NCBI GenBank assembly: GCA_963575745.1
Contig: CAUYUJ010021670.1
Span: forward strand, 1-64,000
Origin: Prorocentrum cordatum
Taxonomy: Eukaryota > Sar > Dinophyceae > Prorocentrales > Prorocentraceae
Direction of reading: 5' to 3'
DNA length: 64,000 nt
Shown here: positions 42,023-52,321 of the stretch, in pieces
How positions within the stretch are numbered: position 1 is the stretch's first letter
How the letters are laid out: every line of letters starts with the position of its first letter
The notes under the pieces: generated by a model
What the model was told of the DNA's origin: nothing
Databases searched by the model: none
The model's input: only the letters and a program-made list of their open reading frames with translations
Translations under genes and position numbers: made by a program

Positions 42023-42243
42023 TGCGAAACCGCCACGGGGGGGGCCATGGCTCAGGACTCCGTGTGCTCCGTGGCAAGAGGGCCAAGAAACGCTCCAGAG
42101 TCGTGGGCGGAAGACGTGTCCGTATCCACAGCCTGCGAAACTTCCACGGGGGGGCCCTGGCTCAGGACTCCTTCTGCTTCATGGCAAGAAGGCCAAGAAA
42201 CGCTCCAGAGTCGTGTGCGGAAGACGTGTCCGTATCCACAGCC
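42023..42243. repeat. Tandem duplication of ~110 bp
   Basis: Units 42023-42133 and 42134-42243 both start TGCGAAAC and end CGTATCCACAGCC. They differ by a G-run length and about ten substitutions. The two copies fall in different frames, so it is not a coding repeat. Confidence 0.85.
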
Positions 42244-42263
42244 TCGCGCGGAGCGTGCATGTC

Positions 42264-42345
42264 CATGCGACCGCGTCTCCATTGGATCGCTCCTCGGAGT
42301 CCAGACCGCGAGGGGGCGTGGATATGGATATGCTCGCCGCTCGAG
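42264..42345. repeat. Dispersed repeat CATGCGACCGCG..., copy 1
   Basis: Shares CATGCGACCGCG, CGGAGTCCA, GGGCGTGGA and TCGCCGC in order with 52650-52725. Confidence 0.65.
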
Positions 42346-42454
42346 ACTGGGGGCCTCTGGAGGTCCTCGGGGCGTGGCCAGAATCGTGAATCACGAGAGG
42401 GACCGAAGCGCCCTACAGAAGCTACAAGCGTTTGTGCCTCATCTGTCCTGATAC

Positions 42455-42560
42455 GCCCGTGTTGCAACACGTACCGTGTCAACACGCTGCGTGTTGGCTC
42501 GGCACGGGCGGATCCACGTTTTGGCATCCGCATCCCCCCAGACTCCTGGCGCCAACATCG
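42455..42560. repeat. Dispersed repeat with ACACGCTGCGT core, copy 2
   Basis: CGTGTCAACACGCTGCGTG, TTGGCTCGGCACGG and CACGTTTTGGCA match the 26420 copy. Confidence 0.6.
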
Positions 42561-42821
42561 CAGAGCGGATTTCGTTCGGAAATAATAGGATGGGCCTGGA
42601 GTGCCCTGGAGAATTACATTCTGGATTTCGATGTGAATTCCGTGCGGATATTTGTGGCCAGCTATGAAGACTAGGAAGAAACATCCACGCGAAATTCACT
42701 TCGTTTTTCACTCGCCGCGTCGGGCAAAAATCTACGCAGAAATCCGCTGCAGCACGTCTGCAAGGCTGGTGCAATGACCAGACCTGCGTCTTCAGCCCAC
42801 GTATTGAGCTCCGTGAGGGGC

Positions 42822-42960
42822 GGGCTTTCTCAGAAGGCTCGGAAGTCCCCTGACCTTGTGACAGGTTCTCTAAGCCTTCCCCGAAGACGCAGAACACCTG
42901 TCAGAAGGCACCAGGGTTTCTGAGAAGCCCCGCCGCCCTCTGAGAGAGCCTTCTCCTTCG
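42822..42960. repeat. Family 5 repeat cluster, second field
   Basis: TTCTCAGAAGGC, TTCTCTAAGCCTTC, GTCAGAAGGCAC and TTTCTGAGAAGCC motifs in alternating orientation. Confidence 0.65.
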
Positions 42961-42974
42961 AAATTATCCCTCCC

Positions 42975-43225
42975 TCTCCCGCCGCTGAGCAGGAAGGAGG
43001 GAGGGAAGGAGGCGGGAGGAGGCGGGAGGACGAGGAGGAGGAGGAGGAGGAGGCGGGAGGACGAGGAGGAGGAGGAGGAGGAGGCGGAGGAGGAGGAGGA
43101 GGAGGAGAACGAGGAGAACGAATAGGAGGAGGAAGAGAACGAGGAGAACGAAGAGAACGAGGATGATGATGATGATGATGAGGAGGAGGAGGAGGAGAAG
43201 AAGAAGGAGGAGGTGGAGGAGGAGG
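42975..43225. repeat. GGA-rich tract
   Basis: GGAGGAGGCGGGAGGACGAGG array with GATGATGAT near 43160, abutting a kinesin exon. Confidence 0.9.
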
Positions 43226-43265
43226 ACGTCGACAGGACGAGAGCCTCCCTGGGGGGCGCGGCGAG

Positions 43266-43382
43266 GTCCGCTCCCTGCAGAACCTCGTGCAGGACCTCCG
43301 CGGCAGCATCCGCGTCTTCTGCCGCCTCCGGCCGCCCCGCCGGGCGCCGGCGCCGGCGGACGGCGGCGCCGCGCCGTCCGAG
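43266..43382 (+). CDS. Kinesin-14-type motor, neck and first motor strand
   Basis: Acceptor GGCGAG; reads VRSLQNLVQDLRGSIRVFCR LRPP. The neck-motor junction 'DLRG-IRVFCR-RP' is characteristic of kinesin-14 (C-terminal motor, usually minus-end directed). A Pro/Ala-rich loop follows to PSE. Donor GAG before GCGACG (GC donor), phase 0. The bases at this donor, AGGCGACGC, are repeated at the next exon's acceptor. Confidence 0.85.
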
Positions 43383-43457
43383 GCGACGCGCGGGCGTTCG
43401 GGTGTCGGTTCTGGCCCACCACGCTTCGGCGCGGCACGTTTCCCACCATCATATCTA

Positions 43458-43529
43458 GGCCTCCTAGATGGGGTCGGCGATGCGGCGAGATCCCCCGACA
43501 CAATCTACTCGGACTCCACCTAGGAGGCC
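43458..43529. mobile_element. Family 2 element, short nearly palindromic derivative
   Basis: GGCCTCCTAGATGGGGTC and CTCCACCTAGGAGGCC ends in only 72 bp. Bracketed by a 25-base near-identical direct repeat (43431-43455 and 43546-43570, GCGCGGCACG[T/C]TTCCCACC...). Confidence 0.8.
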
Positions 43530-43574
43530 TTGAAACACCCTATTGCGCGGCACGCTTCCCACCATCATAGGGGG

Positions 43575-43733
43575 ATGGGAAGTCCCTGGAGACGGAACGG
43601 GCCTCCAGGGGTCCCTCGCCAGGACCCGGACCGTCAACCAACAGCCCAGAACGAAAAGCCAGTCCTGGGGAAGGGGTCGAGACCTGTGGGGGTCGACGTT
43701 GCGAACAAAAACACGACGTCGGGGGTCTGGGTA
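43575..43733 (-). mobile_element. Family 1 element, diverged reverse copy
   Basis: GGACCGTCAACCAACAG, AAAGCCAGTCCTGGGGAAGG, GTCGAGACCTG and CACGACGTCGGGGGTCTGGG follow the family order with many substitutions. Confidence 0.6.
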
Positions 43734-44098
43734 TCCATGCGCCGGTCCCGCAGCGGCAAGGTCTCGAGCCTTTCCAGCTTCCCGCCCCGCGGAGCGGAGC
43801 GGCACGCTCTATATCCGCTTGCAAGGGACAAAGCATGTCGCCGGGGCCGCCGCAGCGGCACGCTGAGCAAAAGTTCCTTGACCGTACCTGCCTCCAGCAT
43901 TTCCCCATCCCTCAGACTAGAATCACCTCATCTCGACGCCAGCAATGGGGCTCCCCTCGGTTCTGTCGGTCGTGTCCCTAAAATTGTCGCCGCCTCTGGG
44001 CTTCTCGATCTTACGTGCAGGGTGAAGCTCGGAGCTGTCTAGATGCTGCGTCATTGGCGTCGTCGTGACTCCCGCCGTCGTCGGGCGCCGTCCGCTTC
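43734..44098. other. Kinesin intron sequence, nothing recognised
   Basis: Unique sequence with short frames lacking motifs. Confidence 0.45.
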
Positions 44099-44148
44099 GG
44101 CGTCGCCGTGTCGGCGTCGTCGTCGTCGTCGTCGTCGACGTCGATGTC

Positions 44149-44179
<31 letters not shown>

Positions 44180-44190
44180 GACGTCATCGG
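44099..44190. repeat. (GTC)n array
   Basis: Nearly pure CGTCGTCGT. Confidence 0.9.
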
Positions 44191-44519
44191 CGTCGTCGAT
44201 GTCATTGGTTTCGGCGTCGTCGTTGTTGTCGTCGGCTGCTACGGCGTTAGCACGCGCCGTCGTCCTAAGCGACGTCGCGTCAACAAAGGGGGGCAAAAGG
44301 ATGGGGGAAGCTGTACGGAGAGGGGGGAGGAGTTAGGGGGAGGGTGGAAGGGTAACTAAGGGGGGATGGTTGGAGGAGGCGCTCTCTCCCCACCTCCCCT
44401 CATCATCCTCCCTCCTGCCCGCCAATCTTCGTCGCTTCCTTCCATAGTCCCTTTTTTTGTTCCTCTCTCTCTCTCTTTATCTCTCTCTCTTTGTCGGGTG
44501 GCAACATGGCGAATCTTCG

Positions 44520-44840
44520 GCATTCCCACGTAGCGCACGAGGTTGCAACGGGCGGTAGAGTGGCGATTCCCTGGCATACCCACACATCGCACGAGGCGGA
44601 AACGACGTGGCAAAGGGGCGGCAACGGGCGGCGACGGGCTGCAAACGTGGCGAAGCAGGCGGCGACGGGCGGAAACGGGCGGCAACGTGCCGAATCCTCG
44701 GCGGCAACGGGTGGCAACGATGGGGCAACGTGGAGAATCCCCGGCACACCCCCACGGGCGGCAACGGGCGGTAACTCGGCGAATCCCCCGCATGCCTCCG
44801 CAAGCGGCGACGGGCGGTAGCGGGCGGCAGCGTGGCCAAT
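44520..44840. repeat. GGGCGGCAAC-type decamer minisatellite
   Basis: GGCAACGGGCGGCGACGGGC-type units with CACACCCACACGT interruptions over about 300 bases. Confidence 0.8.
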
Positions 44841-45029
44841 CCGAGGCACACCCATCCAATTCCTCAGCAACATATGCAGGCACCCCTAAGTGCAAGCAGC
44901 GTTTGTTGAAAGGGCATCCACACATTCGCTCGCCCCCCTCCCCTTCCAAAGCCCCACGGGGCCACAGACGAGCCAAACGGGCCCAGAAGCATTTTGCATC
45001 GAACTTCGAACCTCAACGACGTGGCAAAT

Positions 45030-45108
45030 GATGGTGGTGTTCATGACGTTGATGCTGATGCTGATGCTAATGATGATGGTGGAGATGGTGATGCTGCTGC
45101 TGCTGTTT

Positions 45109-45166
<58 letters not shown>

Positions 45167-45175
45167 CGATGATGA

Positions 45176-45206
<31 letters not shown>

Positions 45207-46020
45207 GATGGTGATGATGATGATGGTACTGATGGTGATGTTTGTAGGGGTTGTGATGACGTTGATCATCATGATGGTGATGATGATGGTGATTATGGTG
45301 ATGATGGTGATGGGTTGATGATGAGGTGATGCTGATGATCCTGACGTTGTCAAGTATGCTGATCTTGAACATCATCATAGTAAATATGACAATGATGGTA
45401 ATGGTGATGGTATTGATTATAGTGATGATAGTGTGATGATGAGTCGATGATGAGAATGCTGCGGGTGTCGATGATGGTGATCACGATGTCCATGATGATG
45501 ATGATGTTGGCGGTGGTGGTGATGATGATCGTGCTGATAATGAGGGTGATGGTGTTGGTCCTGGTGGTTATGATGATGATGACGCTGATAGTGATGCAAT
45601 ATTTGTGATGCTGTTTTTGTTGATGATGATGATGATGATGATCCTTATTATGCTGATGATGATGATGGTGGTTATGATGATGATGATGATGATGCTGATG
45701 AGGGTAGTGGTGGTGATCATCATGCTGATGATCGGTGGTTGTGGCAGTGGTCATGATGACACGAATGACAATGATGACGACGGCGATGGTGATGATGAAG
45801 ATGGTGTTGATGAGGATGACGATGTTGATAATGGGGGGGATTATGATGATGATGTTGATGACGGTGGTGATGATGGTGATGATGGTGGTGGTGATGGAGA
45901 TCGTGCTGATGATGATGCTGCTGATGATGATGATGATGATGAGTATTGTGATGATGGTGATGATTATGAATATGTTCATGATGATGGCTGTAATGATGAT
46001 GGATGTCGATGATGGTGGTG
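45030..46020. repeat. Very long (GAT)n-type array, ~1 kb
   Basis: GATGATGATG with GTGATG, GCTGAT and GACGTT interruptions for about 990 bases. It opens in all frames as Asp, Met or His runs, none of them genes. Confidence 0.95.
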
Positions 46021-46199
46021 GTCGTAGTAACGACTACGATTCTGGCGACCTTCCTCGAGCTTCCCTCGATCGACTTCGATCCTTCCCCCTCCATCCCCTA
46101 GGGTTGGTCACTGAAGGTCTCTGACGGTCTTCCGAGGCAACCACAGTCTTCTCCGGGCCCTAGAAGGGGCCATAGACGCCCTCGACCATCGACCCTCGC

Positions 46200-46440
46200 A
46201 CTCTGATCCCCCTTCACGGGGTCCGTTCCGATCGGGTCGATCCGATTCGATTCGATATCGATTCTGACCGGCCCGACTGGCCCGATCCGATTCGGTTCGG
46301 ACATGCCAACGATGCGATGTGGCCCGATGCCCGCACAGCGCAGCTGCACACCCTAGCGCGACCGATTCGAGTCGAGCTCGGTTCCGACCCGATGCGGCCC
46401 GATGCGACGCACGGTCCGATCCGATCCGACCTCCCGGTTC
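46200..46440. repeat. CCGATTCGATTCG-type degenerate repeat
   Basis: Short units CCGATCCGATTCG / GGCCCGATGC. Similar composition at 55.6-56.0 kb; both lie directly upstream of a forward family 1 element. Confidence 0.65.
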
Positions 46441-46466
46441 GGTGCCGGCTGATCGTGGCGCTTGCT

Positions 46467-46651
46467 CCCAGACGTGCGACGTCCTGGATGTTTCAAAACG
46501 GGGTCCCTGGAAGTCCTGGCCCTTTCCCCGGGACCCGCTGTTCCTCCTGAGTCGTTTTTTGACGGCCCCGAGGCCCGGCAAGGGCCCCCCGAGGCCGAAA
46601 ATGGCATGAGACCTCCCGTCCTGATTTCTTTGCGGCGCGAGCATGTCTGGG
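46467..46651 (+). mobile_element. Family 1 element, forward copy just upstream of a kinesin exon
   Basis: 185 bp, CCCAGACGTGCGACG to GCGAGCATGTCTGGG. Adjacent flanks ATCGTGGCGCTTGCT and ATCGTGCCCCCTGCC match at 11 of 15. Only 24 bases separate it from the next exon. Confidence 0.88.
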
Positions 46652-46675
46652 ATCGTGCCCCCTGCCCCGAAGCAG

Positions 46676-46753
46676 GCGACGCCCGCCCTGGGCGCGAGGG
46701 TCGGCAGCACGCAGAGCGTGCTGCTGCGGAAGCCTCCCGGCGACCGCGAGCAG
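46676..46753 (+). CDS. Kinesin-14-type motor, exon of beta-strand region
   Basis: Acceptor AAGCAG; reads ATPALGARVGSTQSVLLRKP then PGDREQ, 26 codons in phase 0, donor CAG before GACCCC (GA donor). By position it fills the segment between the first motor strand and the FxFDxVF motif. Similarity is weak, as usual for this variable region; phase, position and the duplicated AGGCGACGC at its acceptor support it. Confidence 0.6.
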
Positions 46754-46981
46754 GACCCCTCCCTGCCCCTACGTAGGTCGCGTGGCTGTTGCCGCTCCCG
46801 GCGCCCGCTCTGCGCCTCCAGGTTGGGCGTAGGTCGGGCATGCCCCCCTACAGCCTCAAAAAGTAGTCAAACATCGTCCCCAGACTGTGTTTTGACTACT
46901 TCGGATTATTCCTCCTGTCGAGGGACAGGCCGGGCGCGGATTCATGGGGGTCGATCAAGTGGGGTGGGGGAGAAAGGTGTC

Positions 46982-47170
46982 CCCAGACATGAGTTCGTCG
47001 TCAATAGGAATTCATAGCGGGAGGTTTTGGGCCATTTTCGGCCTCGGGGGGCCCTCGCCGGGCCTCGGGACCGTCAAAAACCGACTCAGGAGGAAAAGCC
47101 GGTCCTGGGGAAAGGGTCGAGACTTCCAGGGGGCCCGCATTGAAAAAAATCAGGACGTCGCATGTCTGGG
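46982..47170 (-). mobile_element. Family 1 element, reverse copy
   Basis: 189 bp, CCCAGACATGAGTTCG to GACGTCGCATGTCTGGG. Interior intact. Confidence 0.9.
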
Positions 47171-47659
47171 TGCCCTTCTCGGGCCCGCAAAGCCCCCTCC
47201 TGGGCCCAGAAGGGCCCTTTTCGGGGAGGGGCCCCTTTTGTGCAGCCCTCGCTGCCCTCCCATCTCTCGCCCATGATCAATTCGCGCCCAACCATGGCGG
47301 GGGGGGGGGGGGCGTGGCGTGCTGGGCCACTGCTCGCTTAGACAGTTGAGCTTGAAAGCGTCCGCTCGTCCTGGATTGAATGTAGATCTGATGTAGATCT
47401 GCGCAGAACGCCGAAGCGCGCCCGATAGTGGCCAGCAGCGCGGAATAGCGCTCAAGTAGTGCCCAAGAGCGACCAATGGCGCCCAATAGCGCCGTGTGAG
47501 GTATATGCATTGTGCTCGCTATGCCCGCGATTGGACGCGCAACGGGGCCCCACGGGGACGACCACAAGCTTCTGTGAATTGGATTCTAATGGCGGAGGCG
47601 GGGGCGTGTTGTACTTCTGCGCGCTGCTAGGAGAAGGGAGGTCGCCTGATTAATTCGCG
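47171..47659. other. Kinesin intron sequence, nothing recognised
   Basis: A G-run at 47298-47312 and short AATAGCGCC / GTGGCC repeats at 47420-47500. Confidence 0.5.
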
Positions 47660-47822
47660 TCGTGACGAAAATATCGATCGGATCTTTTTAGGCACTTTCG
47701 GCCTTCCGGGGTTCTCTTTGGTCCAGGGGTTTGCCACAAACAATTGGTTCCAGGGAAGGGGGTCAGATTTTTGGGGAGGCACGTCGTGAAGAAAACACAC
47801 GGCATCGTATGCCTGGGGGCCA
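47660..47822 (-). mobile_element. Family 1 element, old reverse copy
   Basis: CGTGACGAAAAT, CACTTTCGGCC, TTGGTTCCAGGGAAGGGGGTC and ACGGCATCGTATGCCTGGG preserve the order with heavy divergence. Confidence 0.55.
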
Positions 47823-47826
47823 GGGG

Positions 47827-48260
47827 GAGGAGGAGGAGGAGGAGGGGGAAAGGTAGGGGGGAGGAGCATGAGGAGAAGGAGGTGGGAGGAGGGATGAGGA
47901 TATGGGAGGAGGAAGAAGACGAGGAGGAGGAGGAGGAGGAGGAGGAGGAGGAGGAGGATGAGGAGGAGGAGGAGGAGGAACAGGAGGAGGAGGAGGAGGA
48001 GGAGGCGGATGAGCGGGGCGGAGGGGAAGGGGCCCGCGTAGGCGCTGAGGACGTGGCTGGAGCGGCGGGGTCGGGCACGGAGGAGGAGAAGGAGGGAGGG
48101 GGAGGAGGAGGCGGAGGAAGAGGAGAAGGAGGAGGGTGGAACTGGAGGAGGGAGGTGGAACTGGAGGGGGGGGGACTGGAGGAGCGTGGAAAAAAGGAAG
48201 GCGGAAAAGGAGGACCAGGAGGAGGGAGGAGGGAGGAGGAGGAGGATGGCCTGCGACAGG
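47827..48260. repeat. GGA-rich tract, left half of an inverted pair
   Basis: GAGGAGGAGG for about 430 bases, 180 bases before a CCT tract of similar size. Confidence 0.95.
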
Positions 48261-48439
48261 CTCCTGTCGTCATGTGTTGTCGTCGTCTCTCCTCGTCCTC
48301 GTCCTCCCCCCCCCCGGCCGCAGGCCGGGTCCGCTGCCGGGGCTCCAGCGTGAGCGCAGAGGGCGGAGCAGCATGGAGAGATTGGGGGGTCCTGAGGGAA
48401 GAGGGTACGTGCAGGGGCCGAGAGGCATGCGTCCATCTG

Positions 48440-48830
48440 CCTCCTCCTCCTCCTCCTTCTCCGCCTCCTCCTCCTCCTCCTCCTCCTCCTCCTCCTCCTC
48501 CTCGTCTTCCATCCTCCTCCTCCTCCTCCTCCTCTCCTCCTCCTCCTCCTCCTCCTCCTCCTCCTCCTCCTCCTCCTCCTCCTCCTCCTCCTCCTCCTCC
48601 TCCTCTTCTTCTTCTTCTTCTTCTTCTTCTTCCTCCTCCCCCCCCCCTCCTCCTCCTCCTCCTCCTCCTCCTCCTCCTCCTCCTCCTCCTCCTCCCTTCC
48701 TCCCCCCTCCTCCTCCTCGGCCTCCTCCTCCCCCCCCTCCTCCTCCTCCTCCTCCTCCTCCTCCTCCTCCTCCTCCTCCTCCTCCTCCTCCTTCTCCCTC
48801 CTCTTCCCCCTCCTCACTTTCGCCCGCTGC
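48440..48830. repeat. CCT-rich tract, right half of an inverted pair
   Basis: CTCCTCCTCC for about 390 bases with a short CTT run at 48603-48632. Confidence 0.95.
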
Positions 48831-48894
48831 AGCAAGAACCACGTTGGCGTACGAAGCTGATGTCAGGCCAGACTCCCCCTCCCTCCCCGCAGCG

Positions 48895-49030
48895 CCAGGG
48901 CCGTTTTCGGGCTCCAGGGGCTCCCCCCATGCCCCATGTGGCCGTCAGAAACGGCTCGGTATGAAAAGCTTGCCCTGGGGAAAATCCGGGGATACTTCTC
49001 CAGGACTTGGTTACCTCAGGACGAGAGGTC
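48895..49030 (-). mobile_element. Family 1 element, old reverse fragment
   Basis: GTCAGAAACGGCTCGGTATG, AAAAGCTTGCCCTGGGGAAA and ACTTCTCCAGGACTTGG resemble the family's reverse centre. Confidence 0.4.
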
Positions 49031-49269
49031 AGGGTCCCCTCACAGCGGGGACGTTTTAACAAACCCGAAACCGGCGCACCCAAGAAAATCACGGCCGTGG
49101 GTCGAGACATCCTCCATCCTTCGGCCCCTCCTGCTCTCAGAGTCAGTGTCCTGGCCTCGGGGGCACCTCGGCAGGCATGTGGATACACCTGGCACCCCTC
49201 CCATAGGGTCCGAATACTTTGCATATATCAACCGCCCGCCGAGGCCCCCGAAGGAGCGATCCCCGGGCG

Positions 49270-49480
49270 GTGGTTATGGAAACATCCCCGCCGCGCACCG
49301 GAGTACAGTGGAGACACATGCCAAGAAACACCCTGCTTGCCTCCAGGGTGCCCTGGGTTTCTTGGGTTTCGATGGTTCTCCTGTGGAAGGTGTGACGTTC
49401 CCGCACCAAAAATCAAGGGACATCCTGGGGTCTCAGGGTTGGGTTTCTTGTGGAAGGTTTCTTGCGGTCGGGCCTCCACT
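49270..49480 (+). repeat. Dispersed repeat family 4, copy 2
   Basis: Collinear with 18495-18700: TGCTTGCCTCCAGGGTGCCC, TTTCGATGGTTCT, GGGGTCTCAGGGTTGGG. Confidence 0.8.
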
Positions 49481-49559
49481 GTAATCCCTCCGTGGCTTAC
49501 TTCTCAGGACTGCAGGGGTTGGACCAGCCTTTAGGGGCGACGTTGACGGGGGCATCGGC

Positions 49560-49710
49560 CCAGAGAGGAAAGGCATCGACCCTCCATCGCCCATGGATCG
49601 CAGATAGGGCCCCGATAGGCCCACCCCCCAGGCCAGGAGCGTGCGGGTTCCCTCTCGGGTGCCCACCGCCGATCTCTCGGCGATGTATCGGCGATTCCAG
49701 AGCTGGCCCC
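49560..49710. repeat. Dispersed repeat family 3, copy 3
   Basis: GGCATCGACCCTCCATCGCC, GATAGGGCCCCGATAGG and GCCGATCTCTCGGCGATG blocks. Confidence 0.75.
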
Positions 49711-50214
49711 CCGATGACGGGTGGGCCAGATGTGTATGCATACCCACTGCGCCTTGGTCTTTTTCGGGACAGGGGCGCCAGAAGGCCGAGGCGCACTGGA
49801 TGTGTACGAAAAGATCCTGCCTCCAGGGGCCAGACTTCTGCCCCGTCTCCGCTGCGCCCGTGGCTTCTGGGGCGGGGAGCCCGGCACCCCCAGGGCGCAG
49901 CGGATATGGACACGGGCCCCGCCCGCAGCACGCTCGACTTTGCAAGTCCGAGCGCGCCCCGATCAGCGCGGACCCACACGTTGAGTCCACTGCCGTGCCC
50001 CAGGCGGGACACGCGGCCCACTCTCGGGCAGGAGCCCTCTCGCCATGCGAGGCAGACCACGACGGCCAGCACGCGTGGGTTCCCGCAGGAGGCCCTGCCC
50101 GCACAGCGGTGCCCCATCGGAATCCGGGCCCCGCGCGCGGAGACGCCGGGCCCGCCTCCCCTGGTGGGCTTGTTGTCCACCGCCGCCACCGTAAGTAGGA
50201 GGGGGAGGGGGTCC
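49711..50214. other. Kinesin intron sequence, nothing recognised
   Basis: Both strands stay open in long frames owing to high GC; no motif seen. Confidence 0.45.
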
Positions 50215-50330
50215 TCCTCCTCCTCCTCCTCCTCCTCCTCCTCCTCCTCCTCCTCCTCCTCCTCCTCCTCCTCTCCCTCCTCCTCCTCCTCCTCCTCCTC
50301 CTCCTCCTCCTCCTCCTCCTCCTCCTACTA
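50215..50330. repeat. CCT-rich tract
   Basis: CTCCTCCTCC array about 85 bases before a kinesin exon. Confidence 0.9.
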
Positions 50331-50415
50331 CTCCTCCCTCCCCCCTCCAACTTGTGGCGGTGGTGGTGGACAGCAGGCACACACTATCCCTCCCCCCTCC
50401 GCCGTCGGGCGAGAG

Positions 50416-50475
50416 GACTTCGGCTTCGACCGCGTTTTCGGCCCCGACGCCGGGCAGCGGGACCTCTACGAGGAG
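50416..50475 (+). CDS. Kinesin-14-type motor, FxFDxVF exon
   Basis: Acceptor GCGAGAG; reads exactly 20 codons, DFGFDRVFGPDAGQRDLYEE, matching the conserved kinesin segment F-FD-VFGP-A-Q--V-EE. Donor GAG before GCCGCC (GC donor), phase 0, joining to VEPLLPGIL of the exon at 53633. One of the smallest exons in the window. Confidence 0.85.
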
Positions 50476-50580
50476 GCCGCCGGCGTGCGCGGGGGCCCGG
50501 CGGCCGCTGCTTCGTCGGCCGTTGAGCCGCCCGTCGTGTCTCGTCGGCGCCTGCGCCGCCCGTCTCCAGGGGGCGAGAGA

Positions 50581-50733
50581 CACAGACAGGATCGCGTCGT
50601 AAAAAAACAGGACGGGAGGTTTTTGGCCAATTTCGGCCTCGGGAGGCCCTCGCCGGGCCTCGGGAGCGTCCAAAAACGACTCAGGATGAAAAGGGGGCCC
50701 GCATTGAACAAAACAGGACGTCGCATGTCTGGG
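50581..50733 (-). mobile_element. Family 1 element, reverse copy with internal deletion
   Basis: CACAGACAGGATCGCG to GACGTCGCATGTCTGGG; lacks the GGTCCCGGGGAACGGGTCGG block. Confidence 0.8.
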
Positions 50734-51429
50734 GAGATATACCGATGCCGATGCCCGGCCTGCAGGGCCCTCGTCACCACGGCCGGATTCCTGAAATGAT
50801 TGGCAGCAGATTGGGCGACGCGTGACAGGGTTGCAGAAGAGGGGGCCCTCATTGAAGAAGAGAAAACGTCACGAACATAAACTTTTGGCGCTCCGCGCGG
50901 ATTTCCTGGGTCCGCGAGTAGTTTGTTTGCACGAGTCCGCGCGCCTAGGGCGCATCGTTCGTTCGGTCGTTCGTTCGTTCGTCTTGTTTCCAGAGGGCTC
51001 CGTGGGCCCCAGCACATCCGTCCCCGTGTTTCGGAGAAGCTCCTCCCTCTCTGTACTTATTTCAGCCCGAGCTCGGGATACCCAATGCGTATACGCCACG
51101 GGGGGCTTCTTCCTTTGTGAAAGGGAGGCGAAGAGACAGGGAAAGGGGGGAGATTGGACGCGTCGGCGCCCCAGCGATGTTGCTGTCCAGAAATGTTGTT
51201 CTTCAGTGTTGGATCCGAGGCGATTGTGTCCCTCTGCGCTGTCCCAGTGGATTCCAAATTAGGCGCCCCTTCTCTAGGGTAGGTTGACTCTTTCTCGGCC
51301 CGCGGAAGCAGGCGGAGAGCCAGCGGACGCCAGCGGAGGGCGAGCGGGTTGTAGGAGTTCGTGGGCGGGAGTATGGCCCAAGCGAAAGGAGAGCTCTCTA
51401 GAGTCAGAGAGAGAGACACACACATATAC

Positions 51430-51462
<33 letters not shown>

Positions 51463-51503
51463 AAGAGAGATATATAGAGAGAGAGGGAGAGCGAAATATG
51501 CTA
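50734..51503. other. Kinesin intron sequence, nothing recognised
   Basis: Includes TTCGTTCGTTCG near 50965 and GA/TA microsatellites near 51405-51495. Confidence 0.5.
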
Positions 51504-51729
51504 GGCCCCCTACACATGGTGTCGGTGTAGATGGGGTCGGGGGATCGCCCTGCATCGCCGATGCATCGGCGATGTGGCTCGATGCGGAGCCCGATTTGCT
51601 TCACGCCGACGTCGCGGATGCATCGCCGACGCCGCCGATGCATCGCCGCTGCATCGGCGACGTGTCGCCGATGCACCGCCGATGAGGCGCGGTCCTCCGA
51701 CCCCAGCTACTCGGACCCCATCTTCAAGA
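51504..51729. mobile_element. Family 2 element
   Basis: GGTGTAGATGGGGTCGG at the left and CTACTCGGACCCCATCTT at the right; interior TCGCCGATGCATCGGCGATG units. Confidence 0.8.
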
Positions 51730-51986
51730 GACAGCAGGCTTTAGGTCTGTGTCAGGGAGCCAGCATCCCCCTCCGCTGCTGGCCCGCTTCCTTGGTCAGT
51801 CCAAGGTTTTGGAGGCGTTGGCGTTGATGTCAAATCAAACCCAGACCCGATACTTGGCTTTTGCTAAACGGCCTTGGGCGTTTAGCAAACACACCTGCCT
51901 TGCTCGATTCCTTGTTTGGGTGCGTTTGCGAAGCGGCCTCGCTTGTCGGGTTGGTCATCATGGGGGGGGGGATGTTTTGCCCCCTG

Positions 51987-52203
51987 CATCTAGGAGGCCT
52001 GTAGAGAAACGACGGCGGTACCACCGCCACCAGTGGGCCACCCCGAGCGAGGAGAAGTGCTGGGGACCTGATGTGCATCGCCGATGTATCGCCGATGAGG
52101 CGCGATCCTCCGACCCCATCTACTCGGACCCCATCTAGGAAGCCTCTAGAGAGACGACGGCGGCACCAGCGCCACCAGCGGGCCACCCCGAGCGAGGAGA
52201 AGA
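51987..52203. repeat. 72-bp direct repeats flanking a family 2 half-element
   Basis: ATCTAGGA[G/A]GCCT...AGAGA[A/G]ACGACGGCGG...CCCGAGCGAGGAGAAG occurs at 51987-52058 and 52132-52203, bracketing CATCGCCGATG and CCCATCTACTCGGACCCC. Confidence 0.8.
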
Positions 52204-52204
52204 G

Positions 52205-52300
52205 AAGAAGAAAGATGAGGAGGAGGAGGAAGAGGAGGAGGAGGAGGGTAAGGAAGAGGAGGAGGAGGAGTAGGAGGAGAAGGAGGAGGAGGAGGAGTGC
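52205..52300. repeat. GGA-rich tract
   Basis: GAGGAGGAGGAAGAGG array. Confidence 0.85.
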
Positions 52301-52321
52301 TGTGGGCCTGCTGTGGAGCAG

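Noticed and set aside
39852-42086. A 744-codon minus-strand open frame
   Set aside because: It runs antisense through the kinesin stalk exon and CCT/GGA tracts, its composition changes along its length, and it has no motif. It is a GC-driven shadow frame.
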